Source: Enoplolaimus lenunculus (taxonomy: Eukaryota > Nematoda > Enoplea > Enoplida > Thoracostomopsidae). Taken from it: a stretch of 64,000 nucleotides of DNA. The stretch lies in assembly GCA_030248215.1 (NCBI GenBank), contig JASANG010001085.1:1-64000 (forward strand), read 5' to 3'. This document shows positions 1-13,500 of this stretch, in pieces (within the stretch, counting starts at the first letter, position 1; every line of letters begins with the position of its first letter). The notes under the pieces are model-generated. The model saw only the letters and a program-made list of their open reading frames with translations, was not told the DNA's origin and made no database searches. Made by a program: the position numbers and the translations under genes.

Positions 1-114
1 TATGTATGGCTTCATTTTTTCTCGCTACTAACACTCGGTTTCAAATATGTTTCATTAATGTCACTCACACGCAGACTTTTTTAATTTTGCATTAAATTGA
101 AACTGTGAGGGAGA

Positions 115-795
115 GTTAAAATTAGGCGGGAAATAACAATTTTAACGAGAAAATTCAAATTTTTGCGGGAAATTCAAATTTTAGCAGGAAAAACAAAGCG
201 TTATCGGGAAATTAAAATTATGGCGGGAGAACTTAAATTTGGGTGGGACAATTTGAATTTTTGTGAGAAATTCAAATTTTGGCGGAAAAATTCTAATTTT
301 GGCGGGAGAATTTGAATTTTGGCGGGAAATTTAACTTTTGACAGGACATTCAAATTTTGGCGGGAAAATTTAAATTTTGGCGGGAACATTCAAACTTTGG
401 CGGAAATATTCAAATTTTGGGCGGGATAATTTAAATTTTAGCGGAAATTTCAAATTTTGGCGGGAAATTCAAATTTTGGCTGGAGAATTTAACTTTTGGT
501 GGGAGAATTTAAATTTTGGCCGGAAATTTAAATTTTGACGGGAGGATTTAAATTTTGGCGTGAAATTCAAATTTTGGCGGGGAAATTTAAATTTGGCGGG
601 AAATTCAAATTTTGTCAGGAACATTCATATTTTAGCGGGAACATTCAAATTTTAGAGGGAACATTCAAATTGTAGTGGGAGAATTTAAATTTTAGCGGCA
701 AAATCAAATTTTCGCGAGAAAATGTACATTTTGGGGTCGAAATTCAAATTTTGGCGGGAATTCGAAAATTTGGAGGGAAAAACTAAATTATGAAT
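115..795. repeat. Degenerate tandem array, unit near AAATTTAAATTTTGGCGGG
   Basis: About 680 bases of imperfect 18 to 21 base units pairing an A/T stretch with GGCGGGA. The same motif appears in inverse orientation at about 21105-21320. No coding meaning. Positions 796-1097 hold nothing I recognise beyond the exon A1 acceptor. Confidence 0.8.
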
Positions 796-1097
796 AAACG
801 TCATATTTTGCGAAATATAATACTTTTTTAAGCAAACTATCTATACCAGACATTAGATAGCTATTGTGAAGTTGAGTGGGACATTCAAGGTAAATATTGA
901 CGGTATAAAAATGTCCGCTACAGCGTCTACGCAAAAGTTGTATAATCCGCGCAGTTAACTATTACTTTAGGACGTTGCGTGAGCGAAGCGCACGCGTTAT
1001 AACGTGTGAGAGACATAATATTACACCGTTGCATAGTGAAATCGTGGCAACGCTCCTGGTAAACAAGCAAAGAAATTGCCATTTGTTACTATTTCAG

Positions 1098-1277
1098 ACC
1101 GCGACACAACCCGCTGCCCACCTGATTGGAGTTCGTCAAATGGTTGCTGTTACGGGGTCCTCAAAGTAGGGGTCACATACAACGAAGCTAGCACAATGTG
1201 TGCGCTGTACGCCGCTGAATTGCACCCTGTTCTTGGACCAAGTGATACCGCTGTTCTACAGTCGCTTCCTTTTTCAG
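1098..1277 (+). CDS. Exon A1: first third of C-type lectin domain 1
   Basis: Follows a TTTCAG acceptor and ends at CAG|GTAAGC. Reads DRDTTRCPPDW, then NGCCYGV, TYNEASTMCALYAAELH: the CPxxW opening, the second Cys pair and the helix of a long-form C-type lectin fold. It is 180 bases, enters with two bases of a codon and leaves with one, the usual phase-1 pattern of extracellular modules. Exon C1 (14141-14320) is a paralogue of identical length and very similar sequence. The upstream exon it must join is not recognisable in positions 1-1097. Confidence 0.87.
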
Positions 1278-4200
1278 GTAAGCGAAGAACCGCGCTGTAC
1301 ATTTTCGGGGCAGGCGGCTATGAACTTAATAATAATTTTTATGACAGTACTTTATCTTTGCGCCAGATTCGATTCGCAAATTCTAGGCAGATGCCGACGT
1401 GGCAGTTATTTTTACTGGAGCACACTTTCTTACAAAACGTCACTATTTAACGTATAAAAATTTTACCCGAACAGTAACAGGAACAGGAATTGAATTTCCT
1501 TGCTGGAACCGGAACAGGAACAGGAACAGGAACCGGAATTTGAAATATAATGTTCATGATCGAATTACTATTGGACTGTTTAGAAATCTAGCCAAAATTG
1601 GCTTGGATGAATCTCGGCTACTTCATCATAAAGTTTTACTAAAACACATCAGAAACAGTTTTAACAAAAAAATTCCAGTTCCTGCATCATTGAATGCAGG
1701 AACAGCAACAGGAACAGAAATTGAAATTTTTCAGGAATTCCGGAAGGAGCCGGAATTCTGGTTGAACCATGTTTTATATATATTAGAGATGTACAGGAGC
1801 CTGGGCCGAAGGGTGCCGGGCCGGAGTTATACGATCCATGGACGATACCAGAAAAACATTTTGAATTTCTAGCTTTTAGCCTAGCAAGCGGAATTTACTG
1901 TTCTATTTCGGAGGCCTATTACTATAAGTCTAAAAGTTTTGGCGCCGCCTACGCTCGGCAACTTTTGACCTATGATGGAAATTTAACAGATCCGTTACGT
2001 ATTCTACATCATCCCGTGACTGGAGTGGGTACATCCGAACGTCACCGACACGGGAGGGTTACGGAAATACTTCATATGCGCAATATTTTACGGCATAAGC
2101 CACACCAAACCATGTGTACACTCGAGAACCAGCAGCCTCGCCCAAGCCAAGCGTAATTAGCCGAAGCGACAGAATCCAGTCAACAACCCCCAATCCTAAG
2201 CGATGTCACAAGCCGCGAACTCACGAGGCTGCAGATATAGCCTGATGTCACCAATCCGTGAAATCATGACTCCGCATTTGACTAGGTATGCACATGTCAC
2301 TTAATAGCTAAGGGACAACAGGTACAATTCGACTACGGCGAGCCAAAACGGTTTTGCGAGCATTAAAAACCACTTGCGTGAATTTACTATACCACTACTC
2401 CAACCAGAAACTTTTTTGTAAAACAAGAGCGCTTCGCGATTTCAACAAGTTGCTACCTTAACTACCGATCTTTCAGACGGGTAAAACCTATTATGCATTT
2501 TTCCGTTAAAAACCTTGTTCAACGTAATAAAACTGATCAGATACTTAATCAGCGCCGTTTTATCCCAGCGCGATTACGTACACGTCCTATTGCCTAAGCA
2601 AGCTAAGCAACTTACGCGTACGGCCCGGGTGACTAGACTAGCACTAGAGAGACTACGAAAAAAGCGGGTTAACCCATGGAAGATTAACGAAAGCGAGAAG
2701 CTAAGGGCGAGAACGGAAAGCAGAGTACGGACCGGTCTGGGATGAATTGATGCAACTTAAGGTGTGTGTGATAAATACTATGTGAAGGGGAGCAAGGCCT
2801 AAGTCTCCACCATGCGGGTAGATCACTTAAGCACAAGCAACGCAAAGCAGGCAAACTAACTAAAAAACAATGCAACTAAAGAAGATTAGAAATTTATTAG
2901 TACTAATCAAGAATTTGACAAAACCACCTAATGAACATAACTGGCTACTAACTAAATAACTTTCTAATCATTGCTCAAAAATGGTATTACCCTATTCGCA
3001 TCATCCTCGGCATTCTGCAAGCGCATAATCTCAAGCTCAGCCTCGACCTTCGGTGTCAGGTGAGAAGCTACTCACCCGGCTTCAGAGGTCAAGCGCTGAA
3101 ACTCCGGCGCATCCGGATTACGTGGCGAAGAAGCCTTGCTGTTGGGTTGCATTGCCGATTTGAGCCAAATAAAATAACTACAAAATTTACACACTAAATT
3201 ACGCAAATCTGGTTGAAAAGTAACACACTTCTCACAATGTGGCCTGAATTTCGGCGAAAATTTGGTGTGCAACCACACTTTTATACAAGACCAGCAAAAA
3301 CATACAGATGAAAATGTAAAACAACCTTGTCGCAACTTCAGGAATTGCAAGTACCGGCCGCGGCAGCGGCCGGATGTTCGGATTTGCCCTCGAAAGTCCC
3401 GTCCATAACGGCAACTCTGCCAATGTCCAGTCACACCAATCTAGTCCCGTGGCCCACGACCAGTTAGATCGCGGCAACGCAACACTCCTCCGTTCACAAA
3501 ACCTATGCATCGCTCCTCTTTACAGCAAACTACACTCCTCAGCTCGAGTAAAGGAAAAACACGGGACCCTTAGACTAGTGTAACAGAAAAAGAACAACCC
3601 AGTACTAAGCCAATATAATAGTAACAACCAAAACCTTTAACCACGACGACAACTTAACACGCACTATATGGTTAGTCTGGCAAAGTCACACACCTCGGAA
3701 TCCACGGTTATTTTGCATAACCGGTGGATAGTGAAACTTTCTTAAATCTTTGACTCTACCCACCAATTATAAAACCAACTGATATGACAACGTAAACCCA
3801 CGTGACTAAAAATTCTCCTCCTACATCAGTAAATACACACCGCCATCTTTAAAATACGCAAAATAAGCCAATCGCGCTTTACAAACATATTCAGTCAACT
3901 ACCCCTCTCCAAATTTTACCATCTTCAAAACTCCGCATAGGTCTCCATAAGCACAGAATTCAGAAACCCGAAGAGGACTCAGAGTTTTCCAGCCGTTATT
4001 ATCGAACTCACCGCGTTTCACAACCCATCACCAAGTTTCCCACAATATATATCAGAATTAAGCCAAATTCAGATCATAACAGTTTTCCGTAAAATTCACA
4101 TCACCCTGAACTGCCAGTCCAGCCTGAAAACATTTGTATCCAACTCAAATCCGTTCAATATCAATACATTACAACTCTTTTCATACATTTCGAGCTGCCA

Positions 4201-7200
4201 GAACCTCCACAGCTCACCCAGGACCAGTCCGCAATGTTTACACTTCTCTGCAACCTACAGCAGAGTTTAAATCTGTGCACATATTCACCCAGCAGCTCTC
4301 TATGACACCACCACTTCAAGGGCTGCTCTTTTTAGCTCAGAACCTTCCGAACCAAGGCTATGCCTACCCACACCAGCCCGTACGGGGTCCTCTTGCTAAG
4401 ATCTTTTGTTGAAAATTTTCGTCCAGCCCGAAAGCTCACACATTCGCGCAAAAATGTGATCCCAGCTACTATAATTCAAGTTCTACCAAGATTTAGAGGC
4501 GCTGGGTGCAGTGACATCTGTACAATTACGTAAAATAGACTCTGTCGAACTCTAATTTAATGGTAAACAGAGCAAAACGGAAAACAAACGCATTAACAAT
4601 AACTTCACAACATGGGAGTATCAACAAAATATCGCGTGACGCTATATGACAAAAACCTTACCGTGCTCCTAGGTACATGCTTAATAGGCAAAAGGTACAT
4701 CAAAATTGAAGTTTAGTGTATTTCGCTGGCATGGGTCCCGGCTCCGCCAACAGGTAAATTCCTGCCCCCGGGACGTCTCTAAAAATTTTAGTTGAATTTA
4801 ACAGTTTTAAAATTTTTGCTTTGAATGAAAAGTTTTAAGCTTGTTTCTGAAACTTATTCTGAACAGTTTACAACAATTACAAGACTTAAGTACAATACAA
4901 ATCAATAAATACCGCTGTTTCAGTTTATGTTCTTGAAAAAAATTGTATTTTCAAAAACACCAAATACTGACAAATTTCAAAATTTTTAACTCTTAAATTT
5001 TGGATGGATACTTAATTTCAAATTTTGAAATTCGCAGAGTAGTCTATGTACAGCGAGGGTCTATACAAGGTGGAATTGAAAGAATATATCTTTTCTTAAA
5101 AATACAAAAATAACAAAACACTGTAACAGTCTTTAGAATACCACTTTAAATCTTAAAGGTCGAAGAAAGTTTCTTTCATGAATTATTTTTAAAAAGTCAA
5201 ACACTGGTTGAACTGTTTATTGCTTTAATTTCAGATAGAGCATGGGTGAACCTAACTCGAGACTCGAATGATGCAACAAAATTTATTGACTCGTGTGGAA
5301 ATGAAATTCAATACAGTAACTGGCGAGGAAATAACCCAGACAACACTGGAGGGTAACTATTAAGTCCTATTCACACGTGTAAGTTTTTACTGCAAGAACT
5401 TGCAGCTGCAACTTGCACTTGCAAGTTTTGTCCAAAATCCCATTCGAAAACCTTGCAGCTGCAAATAATTCATTAAAAATCATAGCTAGGAATTTTGGTC
5501 ACATGTGTGAATAACCATCATGCAAATTCAATGAATTTTTATTGCAGCCGTGTTCGCGCAGCAAAAAACTTGCACGTGTGAATAGGGCTTTATTTCGAAA
5601 TGCACAATTTTTCAATTTTAACACACGCAGAAATTACTACTTGCGCGTTGTAAATATTAATCGAAAAGTCTAATTTGTGGAGTAAATTTATATGAATGGA
5701 AATAAAACTATTTATATTATTGTAATTAAAATTATTAGCTATGTATTTCTAAATACAATTATTAGCTAATAGTGACTAAATTTTTCAATGCTGAATGTTT
5801 TCGCATGCAGAAGCATCATGTTTTGCCTTTTGGAAATAAATATTTTTACAGTGTTTTTTCACTTGCTGGCGAATAGCGTTCATCGATCCTATTAACTTTG
5901 ATGTCCGAGTAAAAATGTTTGCGAATTATAAAATTATTAGCTAAGTATTTTTTGTAGTTGGCTATTTTGTAATATTTAATTTCAGGGTCGAAGATTGTGT
6001 TGAAATATTGCCAAGTAGTGCCGAATGGAACGATGTACGATGTGATGCACCGAATCAAGTTGTTTGTCGACGTTGTGATAGTGGTAAATCTATTTATATT
6101 ATATGTAATCCTTTTAAATGTGACATTGTCTTACGTCACCCACTTCTTGTTTTGCAATTAATAGAATTGCTAATTCAGTTTCAGATGTAAACGGGTAGTA
6201 TAAATAACAGAAACGGAAACGGAAACGGAAGTGATCAAAATAACTCAAACGGAAAACGTATATTAATGTACACTGCAAAAAATGCTGAGTCAAATTGACT
6301 CTCTCCGAAATAGGCTCTACGGGTCTACTTACACAAACTGAGTGAAATAGACTCACCATTTTTTGCAGTGTATAAAAATTTCACAGATGTTTTATTTTTC
6401 TGCCAACACAATTCAACCATGCAAATATTCACCGGGTTTTCTAAAATTTTGAAAAAAATAGCTGATGCACCAAAATGTTTGAAATTTTGGATGAAATTCG
6501 TAATTTTATTTCATATCAAAAAAAAATTGCAGCATATCTGTAATGAAAAATTACGAGATATTTACGTGATTTATAACTAATTTAGAGCATAAAAATAACG
6601 GAATTTTCGGTACTTTATATCGGAAACTGGAACGGACACCAATTTTTACCGGAAACTAATATCTGATGACACCCTGGATACAACCAAAACTTGTGCAGTT
6701 TCAACAGAATCCGCAAACGACGTTTTAAGCTAATTAATTGAATGGCCGACAGGTTCAGCTCCCAATTGACCCCATTAAGTCAGTTGGTCACTAACCGATA
6801 TGGCCGGACAAGGAGTTACGAATTAAAGTAAAAAATACAACAAAACGTTTTGCTACAAAAGCGATTCATTTTAGAGTTTCTACGCTTACCATAAACAGTT
6901 TATGAAAAATGCTTATATGTGAAAACCGTTTAAAATAGCGTTGTATTTTTGACACAATTTTTTACCAACAAATGGACCCGTGATGCACTGCAGTTGTTTA
7001 TGTTTGAAAGTTGTTTGTGCGGGACTTTTTGGGCCATTTTAAGTCAGAATGCATCTTCAATCTACTAACTTTTCTTTAAATAATGGTAGTATCAACGAAC
7101 AAAAATTCGTGAACAATTAGCCGTATAGCGTATGTTTAACGCAAACTCATGTGTTCGCAACGCAACTATACAAAGTTGTGCGAATGTTACTTTGAGGGGC

Positions 7201-7513
7201 CCAACAGTAGATTAAGCGTATTTCTAAGCATAAGCCTAAGTCTAAGCGTTGCAAAAATGAGTTCCTAAGCCTAAAGCTTAAGCATAACCGAAAATAGGTA
7301 ATCTAGTATCTAAACCTACTGTTTTATAGACCCACCAGAAACCTGGACGCCCCTAAAAGTAACATGGGCCAAATCAGCCTCGGCTTAAAGTTTCAATTAC
7401 AGTAATCTGCTCCATGCATTGAGCTTTTCCTTATAGCCAACCCAACGAATGTGGAAGCGTGTCCGACAACAACGACAACAACAACAACAACAACAACGAC
7501 AACAACGACGACG

Positions 7514-7567
<54 letters not shown>

Positions 7568-10500
7568 ACAACGACGACAACAACAACAACAACGACGACA
7601 ACAACAACAACAACGACGACAACAACGACGACGACAACAACAACAACGACAACAACAACGACGACGACAACGACAACAACGACAACAACAACGACAACAA
7701 CAACGACGACAACAACGACGACGACAGCAACAACAGCGACGACGACTACAACTACAACAACTACAAGTATAACAAAGGCTTCGGTTTAGGCTTTGGTTCA
7801 GGTTAAGGAGCAAGTTAACAGATATAAAATGTTTATATATAAATTGGATTGAACATCATGTCCATGTTTACAAATTTACGATTTGTATAACCAGTGATCT
7901 TTAGCGTCATTTTGTCTTTGATAATCTTTATGTAATTGCTCTAAACCAATGAAATTTAGTAACAATTACGAACGAACGCTAATTGGTAAATTTGTTCAAC
8001 TGCTACCGTTGCAGATCTCAAAATTGGCACAAAAGTAGAGCAGATTAAATCGAAAAAATTCGCTAAATTTGAAAAATTCAATATTTACTGATTCGAAGGT
8101 TACAAGAAAAATCACCAACTTTTATGATAAGTGCTACACACATTTGAGAATACAGGCACTGGACAAAATAAGTACTGTAGAGTCGGTTACTACGACTACT
8201 ACCATGCATATAGTGCGTATTAATTGTTTACAGTGTATAGCAGTACTCTTTGTATGCTGACCGCAAGCCCGCAGCCAGGTCACCTTCTTGAGGGGGGCTA
8301 AACTTTTTTAGGAGAAACATACAAGAATTTTTGTTGACTTACAAGCAAGGTTGACAATTTTTAGCGGGGTCATAATTTTTTCAGGGGGCTGAGCACTCCT
8401 TGCTCCTCCTTGGCGACGGGCCCGGCTGACAGGAAATCATTACGCTGTCAGAGGACGGACGTAACGTCCCAAGACTTTTTATAGGTACTGGTCCACATAT
8501 TTGAGATCCTTCTGTGAAAACTTGAAAACTCTGTTACAATCATGCGGAGTCTCACCCTCAGACCAGGACAATTTTGTTAGGTTAAGGGGATGATTATAAA
8601 GATGTATGACCCATAAGCAAGAATTGAAAGATTGCAATTTTACTTAAATTCACATACATTTGTATAATACATTTTCATACGCAGTATATGTTTAAATAGT
8701 GATATATTTTTGTCTAAAAAGAATTATTATTATTATTATTATTAACTTTGATGGTAAAAACTTTAAATTTCAGTTACTTGTCCGTCAGGATGGGAGCAGT
8801 ATCCAAGCACTGGATGCTGTTTTAAATTCGAACCATCGGGAAAATTTTATGCCAACGCCGAGTATCACTGCAACGCGTTTGGTGCCCGTCTGGCAACATA
8901 TGGAGATCAAGCATATTATTATTATTATTATTAACTTTGATGGTAAAAACTTTAAATTTCAGTTACGTGTCCATCAGGATGGGAGCAGTATCCAAGCACT
9001 GGATGCTGTTTTAAATTCGAACCATCGGGAAAATTTTATGCCAACGCCGAGTATCACTGCAACGCGTTTGGTGCCCGTCTGGCAACATATGGAGATCAAG
9101 CATATTATTATTATTATTATTAACTTTGATGGTAAAAACTTTAAATTTCAGTTACGTGTCCATCAGGATGGGAGCAGTATCCAAGCACTGGATGCTGTTT
9201 TAAATTCGAACCATCGGGAAAATTTTATGCCAACGCCGAGTATCACTGCAACGCGTTTGGTGCCCGTCTGGCAACATATGGAGATCAAGCAGAAAGCCTT
9301 TGGGCCTTCGACAGATTTAAGTCGCTTCACAGCAAAAGTAACATACTTTTAGTTTAAAGAAAACAACATAAGCGGTCTTTAGGACCTTTGAATTTGTTAA
9401 AAATTCTTATTTGGACGTGGAAGGATCAGCAGAAGTCATGAGAAGCTCAAATATGCACAAAAATTCTAAAATCGAACCATTATTGAACAAACGCCTGTTG
9501 GGCGGATAACGAAAAAGACCCTAAAAACGTTGGTGCTAACTCTACAAAGGTCATTGAGACTCGCTTTGAACAGAACCTATTTTCTGCAGCTCGCTGCGTT
9601 CACTTATTCATTAATAGTTAATATTGCTGAAGCAAGTAATGACTGATGAATAGAATTTCGCTATGAATTGATGACTTTTCATAGTTACGCTATAATAATT
9701 GGCAGATATTCTGAAAACACAGAAAAAAACTGTAAAAAACACATAAAAACTACGAAAAAAGCATTAGAAATAATCTATTTTGAAAATTTTAGTTTTTTCT
9801 GTGATGCTCAAAATTTGACTGAGATCTAGACTATTCATGACCAGTCTTCGCCATTTTTACGCTGAAGTTTAGGCTTAGGCTTACGAATAATACAAATATG
9901 CTGAGATATCTTCTGTTACGCTCCAAACACTCGTAACCTATATCTGATTTTCCAGCGTTATTGTAACCCAATAAAAAGATTGTGAACGTACACGGTCACA
10001 TGCAAACATTTACATTACATTTGTGACAGAAAAAATATGTACCTAAAAGTAAAAGTTAATCAGTTCGATGGTACTTGGCACATGAATACCAGTGATGGTA
10101 TAAATTTTTCGAAATTTTTTAAAATTAATATCCCGCAAGTTAAAACACCGGAGCCGGATGTCGATTTTTTGCCGAAGCCGGATATCCGGTCGTACCCTGA
10201 TATATATTTTATATTTTTAAAAATATTATATTTAAAAACAGAATAGGGGGCGGAGCTAAAACCGAACGATATAAGCACAAAAGTTCTGCCTCTGTCTTGT
10301 TCAGTGCATAGGTCATATTATTTGTTTGTTTATTAATGTGAGCAGTTAGCAAACCGTAATTAGTATTGCCACACATGCAACTTTGCTGCGAGAATTTGCA
10401 GCTGAAAATTGCACGCCGAACTTGCATTTTTTCATCAGCCAATGAAAAAAACGACTGCAATAACTTCAGTGAACTCGCATGCTTATTCACGTATGTGAAC

Positions 10501-13500
10501 TAAATTCCTAACTATGACTTTTAATGAATTATTTGCACCTGCAAGTTTTTCGAACGGGATTTTGGACAAAACTTGCAAATGCAAGTTGCAGCTGCAAGTT
10601 CTCGCCGCAAAAACTTGCACGTGTGAATAATGCTTAAATCATAAGAACACGGTATTGTCTCTTATAATTTTGTTTACACAAAAATTTTCATTTTTAAAAT
10701 CATCGGTAATTTACCAGTAGCAACTCAGGCGGGTTTTTGGTTTTAGCTGTATATTCCTGTAAGACCCTGGACCACAAGACGGTTTCTTGGACAACCTACG
10801 TCCGTTAAAATCCTCTTCATTCCTCACAGTCATACGATAGCTTTCATGAAAATCTGCATACTCAAAATAGGTTCAGAAACAACATTGCTCAATTGAACCA
10901 GTTACAACAATCGGTTATCCATCAAACCCGAAATCCAATTACTGTAAAATTGCTGACTGGTGAACTATCTACAGTCCCTACACTGCAAAAAAATTGTGAG
11001 GCAAATTGACTATCTCCAAAATAGGCTCTACGAGACTACACAAACTGCGTCAAATTCGACTCCGTCAGAGTCAAATTGTAAAATTGCTGACTGGTGAACT
11101 ATCTACAGTCCCTACACTGCAAAAAAATTGTGAGGCAAATTGACTCTTTCCAAAATAGGCTCTACGAAACTACACAAACTGCGTCAAATTCGACTCCGCC
11201 AGAGTCAAACAGGCGATTCAATGTGTCGAATTTGACTCCGGCGGAGTCGAACTTGACTCAGATTGTATAGTACCGTAGAGCCTATTTTGGAGAGAATCAA
11301 TTTGACTCAACATTTTTTGCAGTGTACAAAACATATCGTTTTTAACATAATTTTAGCCGACTTTTGGATTGGATATCGAAGATATTGCGACGAAGCCAAA
11401 GACGCGTATTTTTCCTGAGATTGTACTCCGATGAGTTATCAAATTTGGAAAAGTTATGAACCTAACAATGGCGGGTACGATTTTTAATTTTGTTTGAAGA
11501 ATCAATTAATCATATCCAGCGGTTTCTCGACCGGCCAACGATGGAGTCTTGTGAATACGAACTGATAGCTTTGCTTATTTTTGTGTCATATTTCAAACAA
11601 TATTGTGTTAAAATTTTAATACTATAGCTGCGAATGATTTAAGCGGGGTTCACGTTATAGCCGGGACAGCTTTGGACATGTTTTGTTCCTGTTTGACAAA
11701 ACATTTTGTCTGTTTATGTATTTTATATATTCAAAAAGTCACAGTTGTCTATTATCATCATGTATAGGTCCCCTTTTATCATGTTCGACGTATTGTTTGT
11801 GAATATCATATGATACATTTTTTATTGTCCGGATACTTGAGGTGACATAATCAAATTGTCCTGTTGAATATCATATACTAGAATTTGAAATTTGTATTTT
11901 TCAGTATGACGCTATTTACTATAATTCTGAGCAATTTCTTGTATTTGCCTACGTATAACTGGTTATGACACATCTGTGTTTTTGCTCAGTAACCTTCGAT
12001 TCATAAGCGCGCGAAGATTACTTACACTGTCCCACAGAATATTACTGAAATTGGCTGTAATTTTAAAATATCACGTGATATTCGCATAAATGTCCCACAG
12101 TGCCACGTGACACGCCGACTCTTGTGCACATTGAACATTTGAGAACGATGGTCTGTAATTTAATATATAACATCCGAGATATGCTTGTTGACCCGATAGA
12201 GCCCGAATTTTGTAACGTTGACGTCGAATCAACATTGGAGAAGCCGTGACCCTCACATGCCCCGGTTCTGAATTTTTGTACATTTAAAAAAGTAATATTT
12301 TAAACCAATTCCTATGAACCAATTGCGTTTCATTTTGATTATTTTAACACGAGTCGTTCTGAAATTTTAACAGAAATTTTTACTGTTTTTTCAGAGGCAA
12401 CCAATGTTGTGCCCATGTCATTGATAATCCAGTTGGATCAGCAAGTTGGAACGACAAACAATGCGATACATTGAAACCGTTTGTATGCAAAATGTGTCCA
12501 GGTAAGCTACTATTTTAATAATTTCCCCACAGAAGGTATAACACAAGAGACCGTATTTTCAAATGGCTATAGTAAACAGTAACTTACTCTGAGTTGAGTT
12601 GACTCTGGGTGAGTTGATTAATTACTCATAATGAATCGAATCATCTCAAAATATTGAGTTCTGATAGTCCTAACTCAGACTGAATGATTCAATTCATTTT
12701 GAATTAAAATCAACTCGCTGAAATTTACAGTGTATATATGCACGATAAGTGTATGTAAAGCAAAAAGATTGTAAAATACATGTGTACATAGTACCGGTAT
12801 TTAACGTTGTTGCAATAACGACATGGTGTAGTGGGGGCATGCTTGGCTCGATCGCAAGAGGGCCAAGGTTTTCAGTTTTATTGTGAAGATTTTTTTCAAA
12901 TTTTATTTCCAATTCGTGTATTTGTTCCAGGAACTCTGCCGATCTGTCCATGTAAGTGTGATAATACTGCTTGCGTTCGTACTCAACATTAGAGCACAAG
13001 GTCGAATTAAAAAATCGACCCCCCATCACAAAATTTTTTATGATAAAATGATAAGGTCCCTACTGTAGTGACCCGATTAAGAGGGGGGACTGATATTTAT
13101 TTGGCCTCTCCAGAGGGTACCCCCTGTTATTTGTTACCGACTGCTGTTTATTTTTAACCCACGTTCCGCCGCCCTTCGTTACTGATATATCCGGTACTGC
13201 AATAAACCTTTGAATTAAACGTTTATTTATCTTTTGTCAATAGCTTGAACTCAAATTATTCTGTCTTTGAGTCATTTATGCGCTAAAATTACGGTTTATT
13301 GACATTTCTGGACTCTAATTAGTGTTTAGGGACTCTATCCGCTTACGGACTCTTATTAGGGATACGGAATCCTATTGATTCGGACTCGAAAAGGGGACCC
13401 CCCATTTTCCTACCCCCTCTTATTCTCGGGTCAATACAGTATTTAGATATTTGTAGTTTTGTGATAAAAAATACGCGTCGACGTTTCGCGCGCTTTGTTC

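Larger units (their letters stand above)
8727..9300. repeat. 189-base tandem triplication covering the exon B1 acceptor
   Basis: Three copies, offsets 8774, 8963 and 9152 for the same acceptor. Each has a short ATT run, TTTGATGGTAAAAAC, the acceptor and the lectin-domain opening. 189 is a multiple of three. Near identity marks a recent event. Confidence 0.92.

Noticed and set aside
2515-2745. Basic 76-codon frame that might be debris of an old retroelement
   Set aside because: Too short and without any diagnostic motif, flanking repeats or neighbours of that kind.
7397-7813. Poly-Gln, poly-Asn, poly-Arg/Cys and poly-Leu/Ser frames over the M1 repeat
   Set aside because: Other frames of the same ACA/ACG run; only the Thr frame joins the flanking lectin exons in phase.
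8699-9352. 217-codon frame with three repeats of NFDGKNFKFQL
   Set aside because: Different frame from the lectin exon; it is open because the 189-base unit is a multiple of three.
11416-11418. Selenocysteine at the TGA of exon B2
   Set aside because: The codon lies close to a cysteine of the paralogues, but lectin domains are not known selenoproteins and no SECIS element was identified after 31348; allele defect or sequence error is simpler.
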